A stretch of 64,000 nucleotides of DNA from Sphingobacteriales bacterium (GCA_026390835.1 JAPLFD010000017.1:1-64000), one strand, 5' to 3'. Positions 1 through 9,293 are shown, numbered from the stretch's first letter. Program-made: numbers and translations. Notes: generated by a model from the sequence alone, not told the origin.

Positions 1-1763
1 GTTGTTTGTGCATTTCTGTAACCATATTTTTCTCCTAATTTAACTGCATCATCCCAAGCTTTGGTTGCTGCTTTCAATAAATAGTCAGGAGTGAATTGTG
101 CTTTAATACCTTGAGGCTTAATTTCAATGCCTACATAAGCGTCTTCTGCATCATAAGCAGCTGCACGGTGGTTACGCATTACACGTAACATGTGTTTTTT
201 ATTTTCTTCGTATCTAGTAAAGGTACCTAATTCTTTAGCCATTTCTGCTGAAGTTGCGTAAGCGGTACCGGTCATAATAGCGGTAATAGAACCACCAATG
301 GCACGGGCTTGCTCACTATCGTACGGAATGCCGGCAACCATTAACATAGAACCTAAGTTGGCGTAACCTAAACCAAGTGTACGGTAATCGTATGATAATT
401 GGGCTACTTCTTTTGATGGGAATTGTGCCATCAATACAGAAATTTCTAATACTACGGTCCATACACGGCAGGCATGCTCAAATCCTTTTACATCAAAAAC
501 CAAGGTTTCTTTGTTGAAAAAGTGTGCTAGGTTAATAGAGGCTAAGTTACATGCGGTATTATCTAAGAACATGTACTCAGAGCACGGGTTTGATGCATTG
601 ATGCGTCCACCTTCTGGGCAAGTATGCCACTCGTTAATGGTAGTATCGTATTGTACACCTGGATCGGCACATGCCCAAGCAGCAAAGGCAATATCTTGCC
701 ATAATTTTTCTGTCGAGATAGATTTAATTACATCGCCTTTAATACGACCGATTAAATCCCAACTTCCGCCAGTTTCTAACGCTTTAAAGAATGTGTTTGG
801 AATACGAACCGAGTTGTTTGAGTTTTGACCAGATACGGTGCGGTAAGCCTCACCCTCGTAATCGGAAGAGTAACCGGCAGCAATTAAGGCAGCTACTTTT
901 TTCTCTTCTTCTACTTTCCAGTTTACAAAACCTTCAATTTCTGGGTGATCTAAATCTAAACAAACCATTTTGGCTGCACGACGGGTAGTACCACCAGATT
1001 TGATGGCTCCTGCTGCACGGTCGCCGATTTTCAAGAACGACATTAAGCCTGATGAATAACCACCACCAGATAATTTTTCGTTTTCGCCACGAATTTGTGA
1101 GTAATTGGTACCCACGCCCGAGCCATATTTAAAAATACGGGCCTCACGAACCCAAAGGTCCATGATACCACCATCGTTTACTAAATCATCACTTACCGAA
1201 AGGATAAAGCAGGCATGTGGTTGCGGACGCTCATAAGCTGAGGTCGATTTGCTTAACACTTCGGTTTCTGGATCTACGAAATAGTGCCCTTGTGGCTTTC
1301 CGGTAATGCCATAAGAACTGTGTAACCCAGTATTAAACCATTGCGGTGAGTTTGGCGCTGCCAACTGACCCACGATGGTGTACACCAATTCGTCGTAAAA
1401 TACTTGTGCATCGGTAGGGCTTGCAAAATAGCCATAACGTACGCCCCATTGTTTCCAACAGTCGGCCATACGGTGTGCTACTTGTTTGATGCTTTTTTCA
1501 GAACCCAAGCTACCGTCTGCTTGTGGTACTCCGGCTTTCCGGAAATACTTTTGTGCTAAAATATCGGTTGCTACTTGACTCCAACTGGCTGGCACTTCTA
1601 CATCGTTCATTTCGAACACGGCATCACCTGCCGGATTGCGAATTACTGAAGAGCGCTTTTCGTATTGGAAAAGATCATAAACGTTCACCCCATTTTTGGT
1701 GAAATAACGTGGAAAGCTTAAACCTTTACCGGTAGCTTTTGCTTTTGTAGGAGTTTTACCCAT
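1..1763 (-). CDS. nrdJ: Adenosylcobalamin-dependent (class II) ribonucleotide reductase, partial
   Basis: Reduces ribonucleotides to deoxyribonucleotides using a B12 radical. The gene runs off the left window edge; 587 codons from the N-terminus are visible. The active-site NPCSE motif (N392, C394, E396) matches the N-x-C-x-E of class I R1 proteins, followed by a TACNLASIN segment; an N-terminal CFILSV segment is the likely redox-cysteine position. The start is ATG at 1763, because an in-frame TAA lies six codons upstream. The gene is transcribed away from pyk across an AT-rich gap with a promoter and two DnaA-like boxes. The name is confident from these motifs; the C-terminal redox tail is outside the window. 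Confidence 0.93.
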   Translation of the reverse strand, partial: MGKTPTKAKATGKGLSFPRYFTKNGVNVYDLFQYEKRSSVIRNPAGDAVFEMNDVEVPASWSQVATDILAQKYFRKAGVPQADGSLGSEKSIKQVAHRMADCWKQWGVRYGYFASPTDAQVFYDELVYTIVGQLAAPNSPQWFNTGLHSSYGITGKPQGHYFVDPETEVLSKSTSAYERPQPHACFILSVSDDLVNDGGIMDLWVREARIFKYGSGVGTNYSQIRGENEKLSGGGYSSGLMSFLKIGDRAAGAIKSGGTTRRAAKMVCLDLDHPEIEGFVNWKVEEEKKVAALIAAGYSSDYEGEAYRTVSGQNSNNSVRIPNTFFKALETGGSWDLIGRIKGDVIKSISTEKLWQDIAFAAWACADPGVQYDTTINEWHTCPEGGRINASNPCSEYMFLDNTACNLASINLAHFFNKETLVFDVKGFEHACRVWTVVLEISVLMAQFPSKEVAQLSYDYRTLGLGYANLGSMLMVAGIPYDSEQARAIGGSITAIMTGTAYATSAEMAKELGTFTRYEENKKHMLRVMRNHRAAAYDAEDAYVGIEIKPQGIKAQFTPDYLLKAATKAWDDAVKLGEKYGYRNAQT

Positions 1764-2033
1764 GCCTTGTACTGCGAATTAAAATGTTATTGAATTAAAC
1801 TGACCCTTTCGACAAAAAATCTACGGGGTTTTTCTCCAAATTTATCTTTTAGATTCTATGCGCTAAATTTGAGTTTTCCACAAGTCGAAGTTCAATCAAT
1901 CACCACGTAAAAAATATTTTTATAAGTACTTGTTTTGTAAGTTATTATGTCTGTGGAAAACTCGGAAAAAAATAATTTTTAGTTATAGTTTGTGAGCCAC
2001 CAATTAGGTATCTGTTGCAGCATTTTTTCCGAC
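1764..2033. other. AT-rich nrdJ-pyk intergenic region with inverted DnaA-box-like pair
   Basis: Non-coding stretch upstream of nrdJ. GAGTTTTCCACA at 1871-1882 and TGTGGAAAACTC at 1952-1963 form a perfect 12-bp inverted repeat 69 bp apart. Each holds TTTTCCACA, one base off the strict DnaA box TTATCCACA. The proximal copy sits just upstream of the predicted -33 element. The sequence between and beyond them is very AT-rich. I see no ORF and no cobalamin-riboswitch B12 box here. Confidence 0.55.
1837..1867 (-). promoter_or_regulatory. Predicted nrdJ promoter
   Basis: On the minus strand TAAATTTG (1844-1837) fits the Bacteroidota -7 consensus TAnnTTTG. A TTTA (1867-1864) lies 19 nt upstream, close to the TTTG expected at -33. 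Transcription would start near 1831 and leave a leader of roughly 70 nt before the nrdJ ATG. Confidence 0.5.
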
Positions 2034-2064
2034 TAAAAAAGCCCCTAGTAAAATGTCAGGGGCT
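2034..2064 (-). terminator. Intrinsic terminator of pyk
   Basis: AGCCCCT (2040-2046) and AGGGGCT (2058-2064) form a 7-bp stem. On the minus strand it is followed by a run of T (complement of 2034-2039). It lies 26 bp past the pyk stop. Confidence 0.8.
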
Positions 2065-2089
2065 TTGCTTTATAAAAGGGTTAGTTTTT

Positions 2090-3520
2090 TTAATCTATCA
2101 CGGTCACTTTTACCATATTGGTTTTGCCTTTATTTTTAATAGGTATGGCGGCGGTATTAATTACTACGTCGCCGGCTGTTACTAAGTGCTCGGCTTTGAG
2201 TATGGCATTTACTTCGCTAATGGTATTGTCGGTACTTTCAAATTTATCGTAATAAAATGCTTTTACGCCCCATACTAAACTTAAGGCGTTTAGGAGATTT
2301 TGGTTACTGGTAAAAATAAAGGTACTGGCTTTGGGCCGGTGACTAGAAATTTCGAAGGCGGTATAACCCGAGTAGGTCATAGATACAATACCTACGGCGT
2401 GGGTTTGTTCGGCTAAATGTACTGCGGTTCCACAAACTGCATCAGCCATGTAGGTGCTTGAGTTTTGGTCGAGTATTTTTTGGGTATTGTAGTGGTATGC
2501 ATTTTCTTCTACGTTGGTGATAATTTTCTGCATCGTTTCAATTACAATTAGCGGAAATTCACCTACCGAGGTTTCACCGCTAAGCATTACGGCATCGGCG
2601 CCGTCTAAAACCGAGTTGGCCACGTCGTTTACTTCGGCACGGGTTGGGCGTGGTGTGGTAATCATGCTTTCGAGCATTTGGGTAGCCACAATTACGGGTT
2701 TACCCGCTGCACGACATTTTTTAGCAATCATTTTTTGTAATACCGGCACTTGCTCCATGGGCATTTCTACTCCCAAATCGCCACGTGCTACCATAATCCC
2801 ATCGGTTACCGAAATAATCTCATCTATATTTTCAATAGCTTCTGGCTTTTCTATTTTGGCAATTACACGAGCTGGTTTTCCGCTTTGGGCAATAATATGC
2901 TTTAATTCCACAATATCGTTGGCATCACGCACAAATGAAAGACCAATCCACTCAATATCATTTTTAAGGGCAAAATGTAAATTACTTAAATCTTCTTCGG
3001 TTAAACTAGGTAGCGATACCTTAGTGTTGGGTAGATTTACCCCTTTTCTAGATGTTAAAATACCGCCATGCACCACTTCGCAAAGCACTTCATCTTTATT
3101 ATTAGTAGTGAGCACACGCAATTGTAGCTTGCCATCATCTAATAAAATAATTTCTCCTTGGCGTACATCGTTCGGGAAAGTATCGTAGGTTATGTATATT
3201 TTTTCGTTATCGCCAATTTGCTCGGTGGTTGTAATGGTTATTTGTGTGCCATTTACGAGTTGTATACCGCCTTCTTGTACCATTCCAATACGAATTTTTG
3301 GTCCTTGTAAATCGGCCAAAATACCCACATTGGTTTTATATGCTGCGTTGATTTCGCGAATGGTATCAATGGTTTTTTGATGAACTTCTTGGCTACCATG
3401 CGAAAAGTTTAAGCGGCATACGTTCAATCCGGCTTCTATCATACTTATGAGCATTTCTTTTTGAGAAGATGCTGGGCCCATGGTGGCCACAATTTTAGTT
3501 CTACTTTGAACTTGCTTCAT
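2090..3520 (-). CDS. pyk: Pyruvate kinase
   Basis: Converts phosphoenolpyruvate and ADP to pyruvate and ATP in glycolysis. The N-terminal SRTKIVATMGPASS, the NFSHGS substrate loop, the active-site signature IEKPEAIENIDEI followed by MVARGDLGVEMP, and VATQMLESM are all present. The C-terminal domain ends normally, giving 476 aa. The open frame extends 16 codons further upstream to 3568, but the family normally begins at the MKQVQSRTKI methionine, so I place the start at 3520. A hairpin terminator follows. With pckA in the same window it covers both directions of the PEP/pyruvate node. Confidence 0.95.
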   Translation of the reverse strand: MKQVQSRTKIVATMGPASSQKEMLISMIEAGLNVCRLNFSHGSQEVHQKTIDTIREINAAYKTNVGILADLQGPKIRIGMVQEGGIQLVNGTQITITTTEQIGDNEKIYITYDTFPNDVRQGEIILLDDGKLQLRVLTTNNKDEVLCEVVHGGILTSRKGVNLPNTKVSLPSLTEEDLSNLHFALKNDIEWIGLSFVRDANDIVELKHIIAQSGKPARVIAKIEKPEAIENIDEIISVTDGIMVARGDLGVEMPMEQVPVLQKMIAKKCRAAGKPVIVATQMLESMITTPRPTRAEVNDVANSVLDGADAVMLSGETSVGEFPLIVIETMQKIITNVEENAYHYNTQKILDQNSSTYMADAVCGTAVHLAEQTHAVGIVSMTYSGYTAFEISSHRPKASTFIFTSNQNLLNALSLVWGVKAFYYDKFESTDNTISEVNAILKAEHLVTAGDVVINTAAIPIKNKGKTNMVKVTVID

Positions 3521-3585
3521 GCAGGGAGTGTTTGAATGGTATTTTAAAAATGAGTGTATGAGATACACCTATATTGTAAACAGCG

Positions 3586-4005
3586 CTAAAATAGCAGATT
3601 TTCTTTGGATTTCAACTTTTTAACATCAACTTCTACGGCAGCTAGCACTTCAGGAATTTGTTTCAGATGGTTTATCCAAGCTTCTAAATCTTCCTCATCA
3701 ATAAAATTTTTAATCACTAAAAAGTAATCTACGCGGTTCATTTCAGGTATTAATAAACCCTCCGAACCCTTATTACTCAAGAGATAAAATTCTGTATCGC
3801 TATTTTCTGGCAGATACGTATATCTATTAAATAATGCTACAGTATGATTATCGGATAAGGGTATGGCCAATTCATCAACCCGCATAAAGTTGGCTGGAGC
3901 GAATTTGTTGAGGTGAAAACACAGCCTATAATCTTTTAAGGAAGTAGTTATAGCCAGTACTATGAAATCAAAATCGAGTTCTAGTTTTAGCGTAATTTTA
4001 TTCAA
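3586..4005 (-). CDS. IPExxxVDY family protein
   Basis: A 139-aa cytoplasmic protein with no signal peptide or membrane segment. It carries the family's naming motif as IPEMNRVDY at residues 86-94. The family is a Bacteroidota group of small proteins of unknown function that I know to be often encoded near acpP, fabF, rnc and pyk, as here. It sits 65 bp upstream of the pyk start on the same strand, so it may be co-transcribed with pyk. The start ATG at 4005 faces acpP divergently across 148 bp. The family assignment is firm; the function is unknown. Confidence 0.85.
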   Translation of the reverse strand: MNKITLKLELDFDFIVLAITTSLKDYRLCFHLNKFAPANFMRVDELAIPLSDNHTVALFNRYTYLPENSDTEFYLLSNKGSEGLLIPEMNRVDYFLVIKNFIDEEDLEAWINHLKQIPEVLAAVEVDVKKLKSKENLLF

Positions 4006-4088
4006 GGTTTTTATTTCGATTTATTTCTATACAAAAGTAACATCATTTGCGTTTAATTGGCGATGTGCATAAGACAAAAACAAAAAGG

Positions 4089-4119
4089 TTTGATATTTGA
4101 TATTATTTATTTTTCTTTG
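4089..4119 (+). promoter_or_regulatory. Predicted acpP operon promoter
   Basis: TTTG at 4089-4092, then 19 nt, then TTTCTTTG at 4112-4119, one base from the TAnnTTTG -7 consensus. It precedes acpP by about 35 bp and would drive the acpP-fabF-rnc run. Confidence 0.5.
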
Positions 4120-4153
4120 CACAGAATTATTTAACCCTTAAATCATAAAAACT

Positions 4154-4390
4154 ATGTCTGATATCGCATCAAGAGTCAAAGCAATTATCGTTGAAAAATT
4201 AGGAGTTGATGAAGCAGAAGTTACCCCAGAAGCTTCTTTTACCAACGATTTAGGCGCAGACTCATTAGACACCGTAGAGCTTATCATGGAATTCGAAAAA
4301 GAATTCAATGTGGCTATTCCTGATGAGCAAGCTGAAACCATCGGTACGGTTGGTCAAGCTATTGCCTACTTAGAAACAAACGTAAAATAA
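4154..4390 (+). CDS. acpP: Acyl carrier protein
   Basis: A 78-aa acidic carrier protein that holds growing fatty acyl chains on a 4'-phosphopantetheine arm. The attachment site is Ser37 in the [10 protein letters not shown] motif. Size and charge pattern are standard for AcpP. It is followed after 9 bp by fabF, whose product uses acyl-ACP, and preceded by a predicted promoter. Nothing unusual is seen. Confidence 0.97.
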   Translation: MSDIASRVKAIIVEKLGVDEAEVTPEASFTNDLGADSLDTVELIMEFEKEFNVAIPDEQAETIGTVGQAIAYLETNVK

Positions 4391-4399
4391 TACGCTCCA

Positions 4400-5653
4400 A
4401 TGGCGCTTAAAAGAGTTGTTGTAACGGGTTTAGGTGCACTTACTCCAATCGGTAATACGGTTCCTGAGTTTTGGAATAACTTGCTGAATGGAGTAAGTGG
4501 TGCCAATCCAATAACCCATTTTGACACCACTCTTTTTAAAACCAAATTTGCTTGTGAGGTTAAAAACTTCGATCCAGAACAATTTATGGATCGCAAAGAT
4601 GCCCGCAAGTTAGATCCCTTTGTCCATTTTGCCCTAGCCTCTACCGATGAGGCCGTAAAAGATGCGGGTTTAGATTTCGAAAATCTAGATACCAACCGCA
4701 TTGGTGTAATTTGGGGATCGGGTATTGGCGGTTTAAAAACGTTTTCAGACGAGGTAACCAATTTTGCCGGTGGCGATGGGACCCCTCGTTTCAACCCCTT
4801 CTTTATTCCAAAAATGATTTTGGATATTGCCCCAGGCCATATTTCTATTAAATATGGCTTACGCGGTCCCAACTTCTCTACCGTTTCTGCTTGTGCTTCT
4901 TCTACCAATGCTTTAATTGATGCATTTAATTATGTGCGTTTAGGTATGGCCGATATAATTATTTCGGGTGGTTCGGAAGCTATAATTTACGAAGCAGGTA
5001 TTGGAGGTTTTAATGCGATGCATGCCCTTTCTACTCGGAATGACGATCCTAAAACGGCTTCACGCCCGTTTGATAAAGACCGCGACGGCTTTGTTGCCGG
5101 CGAAGGTTCTGGTACTTTAATTTTAGAAGAACTAGATCATGCTTTGGCACGTGGCGCTAAAATTTATGCTGAATTGGTTGGCGGAGGCATGAGTGCCGAT
5201 GCAAATCACATTACAGCTCCACATCCAGATGGTTTAGGTGCCAAATTGGTAATGACTAACGCTTTGAGAGATGCAGGTATGAGCACTTCGGATATTGATT
5301 ATATCAATGTACACGGAACCTCAACCCCATTGGGCGATATTAGCGAAACTAAAGCCATACAAAGTTTATTTGGTGAAGATGCCTACCGCTTAAATATCAG
5401 CTCTACCAAATCTATGACTGGCCATTTATTAGGTGCAGCCGGTGCTGTAGAAGCCATTGCCTCGGTATTATCGGTACAAAACGATATTATCCCTCCAACT
5501 ATCAACCACTTTACGGATGATCCAGAAATTGATCCGAAATTGAACCTTACCTTTAACAAGGCGCAAAAACGTGAAGTACGTGCTGCACAAAGCAATACTT
5601 TTGGCTTTGGGGGACATAATGCCTCGGTGATATTTAAAAAATATCAAGCCTAA
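4400..5653 (+). CDS. fabF: Beta-ketoacyl-ACP synthase II
   Basis: Condenses malonyl-ACP with acyl-ACP in fatty acid elongation. The 417-aa protein has the thiolase-fold catalytic triad: Cys165 in TVSACASSTN, His305 in NVHGTSTPLGD and His342 in TKSMTGHLLGAAG. The C-terminal NTFGFGGHNAS is typical of the family. The length fits FabF rather than FabB-like divergent forms. It is 9 bp after acpP and surely co-transcribed with it. Confidence 0.96.
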   Translation: MALKRVVVTGLGALTPIGNTVPEFWNNLLNGVSGANPITHFDTTLFKTKFACEVKNFDPEQFMDRKDARKLDPFVHFALASTDEAVKDAGLDFENLDTNRIGVIWGSGIGGLKTFSDEVTNFAGGDGTPRFNPFFIPKMILDIAPGHISIKYGLRGPNFSTVSACASSTNALIDAFNYVRLGMADIIISGGSEAIIYEAGIGGFNAMHALSTRNDDPKTASRPFDKDRDGFVAGEGSGTLILEELDHALARGAKIYAELVGGGMSADANHITAPHPDGLGAKLVMTNALRDAGMSTSDIDYINVHGTSTPLGDISETKAIQSLFGEDAYRLNISSTKSMTGHLLGAAGAVEAIASVLSVQNDIIPPTINHFTDDPEIDPKLNLTFNKAQKREVRAAQSNTFGFGGHNASVIFKKYQA

Positions 5654-5717
5654 TTCCCTTACTTTCTCTTACATTCGTTGTAATTAATCGTACAACTCGA
5701 TTCACTAACGTTTTTAG

Positions 5718-6446
5718 ATGCCCATTTTTCAAGCATACAATCTCTATTTATCTCCGCATCGTAAGTTTGCAAAGAGCCTAAAAAATATGTTGGGCTTTGT
5801 GCCAAGTAATTTAAATTTATACCGAATGGCCTTTCGCCACCGATCGGTAGCTATTTCTCTAAAAAATGGTACCAAAAGTAGTAATGAACGTTTAGAATTT
5901 TTGGGCGATGCCATTTTGGGAGCTGTTGTAGCCGAAATGCTCTTTAAACGCTATCCCTATAAAAATGAGGGCTTTTTAACCGAAATGCGTTCTAAAATTG
6001 TAAGTAGGGTAAACTTAAACCAACTGGCCCGTAAACTCGGCTTTAACGAGCTCATAGAATACGACGCTAAAATGGTAAACTACGGCAATAAACAAAGTTC
6101 GCTTTTGGGCGATGCCTTTGAGGCTTTTATTGGTGCCGTTTACCTAGATAAAGGCTATAATTTTACCAAAGATCTCATTCTGAACCGCATAATACAAGAC
6201 CACGTAGATGTGCACCAATTGGAATTAACCGAAACCAATTTTAAAAGCAAGCTTATAGAATGGTGCCAACGCGAAGGGAAAGAGTTTGCTTTTGAACCGC
6301 TTGTAAATGAAGTTGGCGAATCCGAAAAATTATTTTGTATACAGGTCCTTGTTGATGGCGAAGTAGTAGGATTGGGCCGTGATTTTAACAAAAAAAACGC
6401 CGAAAAAATGTCTGCCGAAAAGGCCTGCGAAACGTTAAGTATTTAA
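5718..6446 (+). CDS. rnc: Ribonuclease III
   Basis: A double-strand-specific endoribonuclease for rRNA and mRNA processing. The 242-aa protein has the RNase III signature SNERLEFLGDA at residues 55-65 and the second metal-binding block GDAFEAFIGAVYLDKG from 131 (D132, E135). A C-terminal double-stranded-RNA-binding domain spans about 167-240. It lies 64 bp after fabF with no terminator visible between, matching the common acpP-fabF-rnc order. The N-terminal extension of about 25 residues is seen in Bacteroidota homologs. Confidence 0.95.
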   Translation: MPIFQAYNLYLSPHRKFAKSLKNMLGFVPSNLNLYRMAFRHRSVAISLKNGTKSSNERLEFLGDAILGAVVAEMLFKRYPYKNEGFLTEMRSKIVSRVNLNQLARKLGFNELIEYDAKMVNYGNKQSSLLGDAFEAFIGAVYLDKGYNFTKDLILNRIIQDHVDVHQLELTETNFKSKLIEWCQREGKEFAFEPLVNEVGESEKLFCIQVLVDGEVVGLGRDFNKKNAEKMSAEKACETLSI

Positions 6447-6449
6447 ACC

Positions 6450-7196
6450 ATGCGCATCATCAGAAATATTTTTGCCAGTTTGTATTTGCTTTGGGGCTTA
6501 ATAGTATTCATCAGCTTTATGCTCTTGATGTTTCCTTTTATCATTCTCATTCAACTCTTATTTAAAGGCAAAAAAGCACAAGCCTTATCTTTTACCTGTT
6601 TGCGTATTTGGGCTAAGGCGGTAGCCATTTTATGCTTGTACCGCATTAAAATAAAAAATAGAGAGGTCGTAGATACCTCTAAATCCTACATTTATGTGTG
6701 TAACCACGGTTCCTATCTCGATGCTATTTCGGTAGTATTGGCAGCCCCCCAAGCTTTTAAGCCTTTGGGTAAGATAGAAATGGCCAAAGTGCCCATTTTT
6801 GGTCTACTGTACAAAAATGTTGTAGTTATGCTCGACCGCAAAAACCCTGAAAGTAGAGCAGCTAGTGTACAAGCCCTAAAAGTAGAAATTGCCGCCGGAC
6901 AATCTATTTTCATCTTTCCGGAGGGTACTATGAATACTACCGATGAGATTTTGGGTAATTTTTACGATGGCGCTTTTCGTATAGCTATTGAAACGCAAAC
7001 CCCCATTGTGCCCATGGTGCTGGTTAATGCCCGAGAGCTTATGCCCCGTAAAGCCCCATTATTGGTAAAACCGGGAACCATTACGTGTATATTTCTTCCA
7101 CCAATACACGTGAAAGGCTTAACGGTTTTAGATGTAGAAACCCTAAAGGCTACCGTAAAAGAGCAAATGGCTCAAGCTATTTTGGCAAATCACTAA
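6450..7196 (+). CDS. plsC: 1-acyl-sn-glycerol-3-phosphate acyltransferase
   Basis: Acylates lysophosphatidic acid to phosphatidic acid at the inner membrane. A hydrophobic N-terminal segment (about residues 12-38) anchors the 248-aa protein. The family motifs are the catalytic HxxxxD (H86-D91, NHGSYLD) and the substrate-binding FPEGT at 156-160. It starts 3 bp after rnc, so the two are co-transcribed. The acyl-donor preference cannot be read from the sequence. Confidence 0.9.
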   Translation: MRIIRNIFASLYLLWGLIVFISFMLLMFPFIILIQLLFKGKKAQALSFTCLRIWAKAVAILCLYRIKIKNREVVDTSKSYIYVCNHGSYLDAISVVLAAPQAFKPLGKIEMAKVPIFGLLYKNVVVMLDRKNPESRAASVQALKVEIAAGQSIFIFPEGTMNTTDEILGNFYDGAFRIAIETQTPIVPMVLVNARELMPRKAPLLVKPGTITCIFLPPIHVKGLTVLDVETLKATVKEQMAQAILANH

Positions 7197-7242
7197 GCGC
7201 CCTACGCTTCGGCTAGAATCAAATTTATAGTATCTTTACCCG

Positions 7243-8118
7243 ATGATTAAATCAATGACCGGTTTCGGTTTAGCCACTCGTGATACGGGAAATAGTAAAA
7301 TTACCGTAGAAATTAAATCGCTAAACAGTAAATTTTTAGAGCTTTCTTTAAAAATGCCCAAAGCCTATTCTGATAAGGAATTGCTCTTGCGAAACGAATG
7401 CAGTAAAAGCATTGAACGAGGAAAGGCCTATGTGGCCCTAACCGTTGAAAATAATCAAACCGATACCAAAACCGCACAAATAGATCAGGCTAAATTGGCA
7501 GCGTACTACACGCAATTGAAAGCTGCTGCGGCCAATTTGGGCGATACAAGCAATAATCTATTCTCTTTGGCATTGCACCTGCCCGAGGTAATTAGCTATA
7601 CCGATGAAACGGGTAGTGATGAAGAGTGGGCGCTCATTTTAGACACCTTTCAGCAAGCTTCTAAAGCCTTTCAGCAGTTTAGAGCCGATGAAGGTGCCGT
7701 GCTTAAAAAAGATCTAGAGCTACGCATTCAGCATATTTTAAGTGGCCTAGCCGAGGTAGAAATAGCGGAGAAAAAACGCATACCGGCCATTCGCGAACGC
7801 TTATCAACTATTTTAAACGAACATCTTTTAAACGAACACATCGATGAAAACAGGTTCGAACAAGAACTCATTTATTACATCGATAAATTAGATATTACGG
7901 AAGAAAAAATCCGCTTAAAAAGTCATGCCGACTATTTTTTAAGCACCCTCAACCATGCCGATGCGAATGGCAAAAAATTAGGATTTATTTCCCAAGAAAT
8001 AGGCAGAGAAATTAATACCATTGGTTCTAAAGCAAACGATGCACATATGCAACAACTGGTGGTAAACATGAAAGAAGAATTAGAGAAAATTAAAGAACAA
8101 TTACTCAACGTACTTTAA
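7243..8118 (+). CDS. yicC: YicC/YloC family endoribonuclease
   Basis: A 291-aa protein with the N-terminal MIKSMTGFG block and the C-terminal DUF1732-type segment KKLGFISQEIGREINTIGSK characteristic of YicC. Family members have been described as endoribonucleases involved in small-RNA turnover and stationary-phase survival. The middle is charged and helical. It is followed 14 bp later by gmk, the usual yicC-gmk pairing. A TATCTTTA at about 7225 could be a weak promoter. Confidence 0.92.
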   Translation: MIKSMTGFGLATRDTGNSKITVEIKSLNSKFLELSLKMPKAYSDKELLLRNECSKSIERGKAYVALTVENNQTDTKTAQIDQAKLAAYYTQLKAAAANLGDTSNNLFSLALHLPEVISYTDETGSDEEWALILDTFQQASKAFQQFRADEGAVLKKDLELRIQHILSGLAEVEIAEKKRIPAIRERLSTILNEHLLNEHIDENRFEQELIYYIDKLDITEEKIRLKSHADYFLSTLNHADANGKKLGFISQEIGREINTIGSKANDAHMQQLVVNMKEELEKIKEQLLNVL

Positions 8119-8132
8119 TTATAGATAGCGGT

Positions 8133-8702
8133 ATGCAACAAGGTAAACTCATTATATTTTCAGCCCCGTCGGGTGCAGGTAAAACTACCATTGTACACCA
8201 TTTATTGGGTAAAATACCGCAATTAGCCTTCTCGGTGTCGGCTACCACTCGTGCCAAAAGAGGCAACGAAGTTGATGGCAAAGACTATTATTTTATAAGC
8301 AAAGAAGAGTTTTTGCACCGTATTGCCAAAAAAGAATTCGTAGAGTTTGAGGAGGTTTATACCGATAATTTTTACGGCACCCTACGTTCAGAAATTGAAC
8401 GTTTATGGAACGAAGGCAAGCACGTTATTTTTGATATTGATGTTGAAGGTGGACTTCACTTAAAAAAGAAATTTGAAGAACATGCGTTGGCCGTTTTTGT
8501 GCAACCCCCATCATTAGAAGTGCTTGTTGAGCGTTTAACAAGTAGAGCTACCGATAGCGCTGAGAAATTAGCCGAACGCATAGAAAAAGCAGAAAAAGAG
8601 TTAAAATATGTCAGCAAATTTGATGTCATTTTACACAATAACGATTTGCAACTAGCTTGTACGGAAGCCGAACAATTGGTTCGGGATTTTCTGGCTAACT
8701 AA
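8133..8702 (+). CDS. gmk: Guanylate kinase
   Basis: Phosphorylates GMP to GDP with ATP. The 189-aa protein has the P-loop SAPSGAGKTT at residues 10-19, and the GMP-binding block SATTRAKRGNEVDGKDY. Length is typical. It sits between yicC and nadD with short gaps of 14 and 16 bp, so it is an internal cistron of the same plus-strand run. Confidence 0.96.
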   Translation: MQQGKLIIFSAPSGAGKTTIVHHLLGKIPQLAFSVSATTRAKRGNEVDGKDYYFISKEEFLHRIAKKEFVEFEEVYTDNFYGTLRSEIERLWNEGKHVIFDIDVEGGLHLKKKFEEHALAVFVQPPSLEVLVERLTSRATDSAEKLAERIEKAEKELKYVSKFDVILHNNDLQLACTEAEQLVRDFLAN

Positions 8703-8718
8703 TTCTTGTAACATACCT

Positions 8719-9291
8719 ATGAAAATTGGTTTATTCTTTGGTTCATTTAATCCTATACATGCCGGGCATTTAATTATAGCCAATTACATGGCTACGTATA
8801 CAGGCCTCGATCAGGTTTGGTTGGTAGTATCGCCACACAATCCCTTAAAAGAGAAAGAGAGCCTAGTACATACTTACGACCGGCTAGAAATGGTGCGCTT
8901 GGCAATAGATGATACCGAGAATTTACGAGTTTGCGATGTGGAGTTTCAATTGCCACAACCTTCATACACCATTGATACGCTTACCCATCTAAAAGCAAAA
9001 TATCCAGAACATAACTTCAACTTAATTATGGGCTCCGATAATTTGGCCTCCTTAAAAAAGTGGAAAAATTATGAAATTTTGCTTCGCGATTATCATATCA
9101 TCGTCTATCCACGCCGAGGAACCGAGCTACCCGAATTAGCTACCCATCCTTCGGTAAGTATAACCGAAACGCCTATAATGGAATTGTCGGCTACCTTTAT
9201 TCGTCAAGCCATTAAAGACAAAAAGAGTATTCGCTTTTTCGTTCCCGATTCGGTTATCGAGTTTATAGAAAGTAAAAGTTTATATAGCTAG
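8719..9291 (+). CDS. nadD: Nicotinate-nucleotide adenylyltransferase
   Basis: Adenylates nicotinate mononucleotide to deamido-NAD in NAD synthesis. The 190-aa nucleotidyltransferase has GSFNPIHAGH at residues 8-17 with the HxGH signature (H14, H17). The C-terminal ELSATFIRQAI replaces the more usual ISSTxIR block but keeps the Ser-x-x-x-Ile-Arg pattern. miaE begins 2 bp after its stop, so expression is coupled. Confidence 0.95.
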   Translation: MKIGLFFGSFNPIHAGHLIIANYMATYTGLDQVWLVVSPHNPLKEKESLVHTYDRLEMVRLAIDDTENLRVCDVEFQLPQPSYTIDTLTHLKAKYPEHNFNLIMGSDNLASLKKWKNYEILLRDYHIIVYPRRGTELPELATHPSVSITETPIMELSATFIRQAIKDKKSIRFFVPDSVIEFIESKSLYS

Positions 9292-9293
9292 AA

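Noticed and set aside
511-988. Two plus-strand ORFs at the left end
   Set aside because: They are antisense to conserved nrdJ codons, including the NPCSE region, and have no recognisable product.
1764-2033. Cobalamin riboswitch before the B12-dependent reductase
   Set aside because: No B12-box-like sequence or multi-stem core on the minus strand, and the predicted leader of about 70 nt is too short.
1764-2089. Chromosomal replication origin
   Set aside because: Only two DnaA-like sites, both with one mismatch, and no dnaA gene or DnaA-box cluster in view. Kept only as a minor alternative.
2514-3188. 224-codon plus-strand ORF opposite pyk
   Set aside because: It lies wholly within pyk, has low-complexity Ser/Ile-rich translation and no family resemblance: a shadow frame. 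The same applies to 3192-3380 and the antisense frames in fabF, sdhA and nuoD-nuoG.
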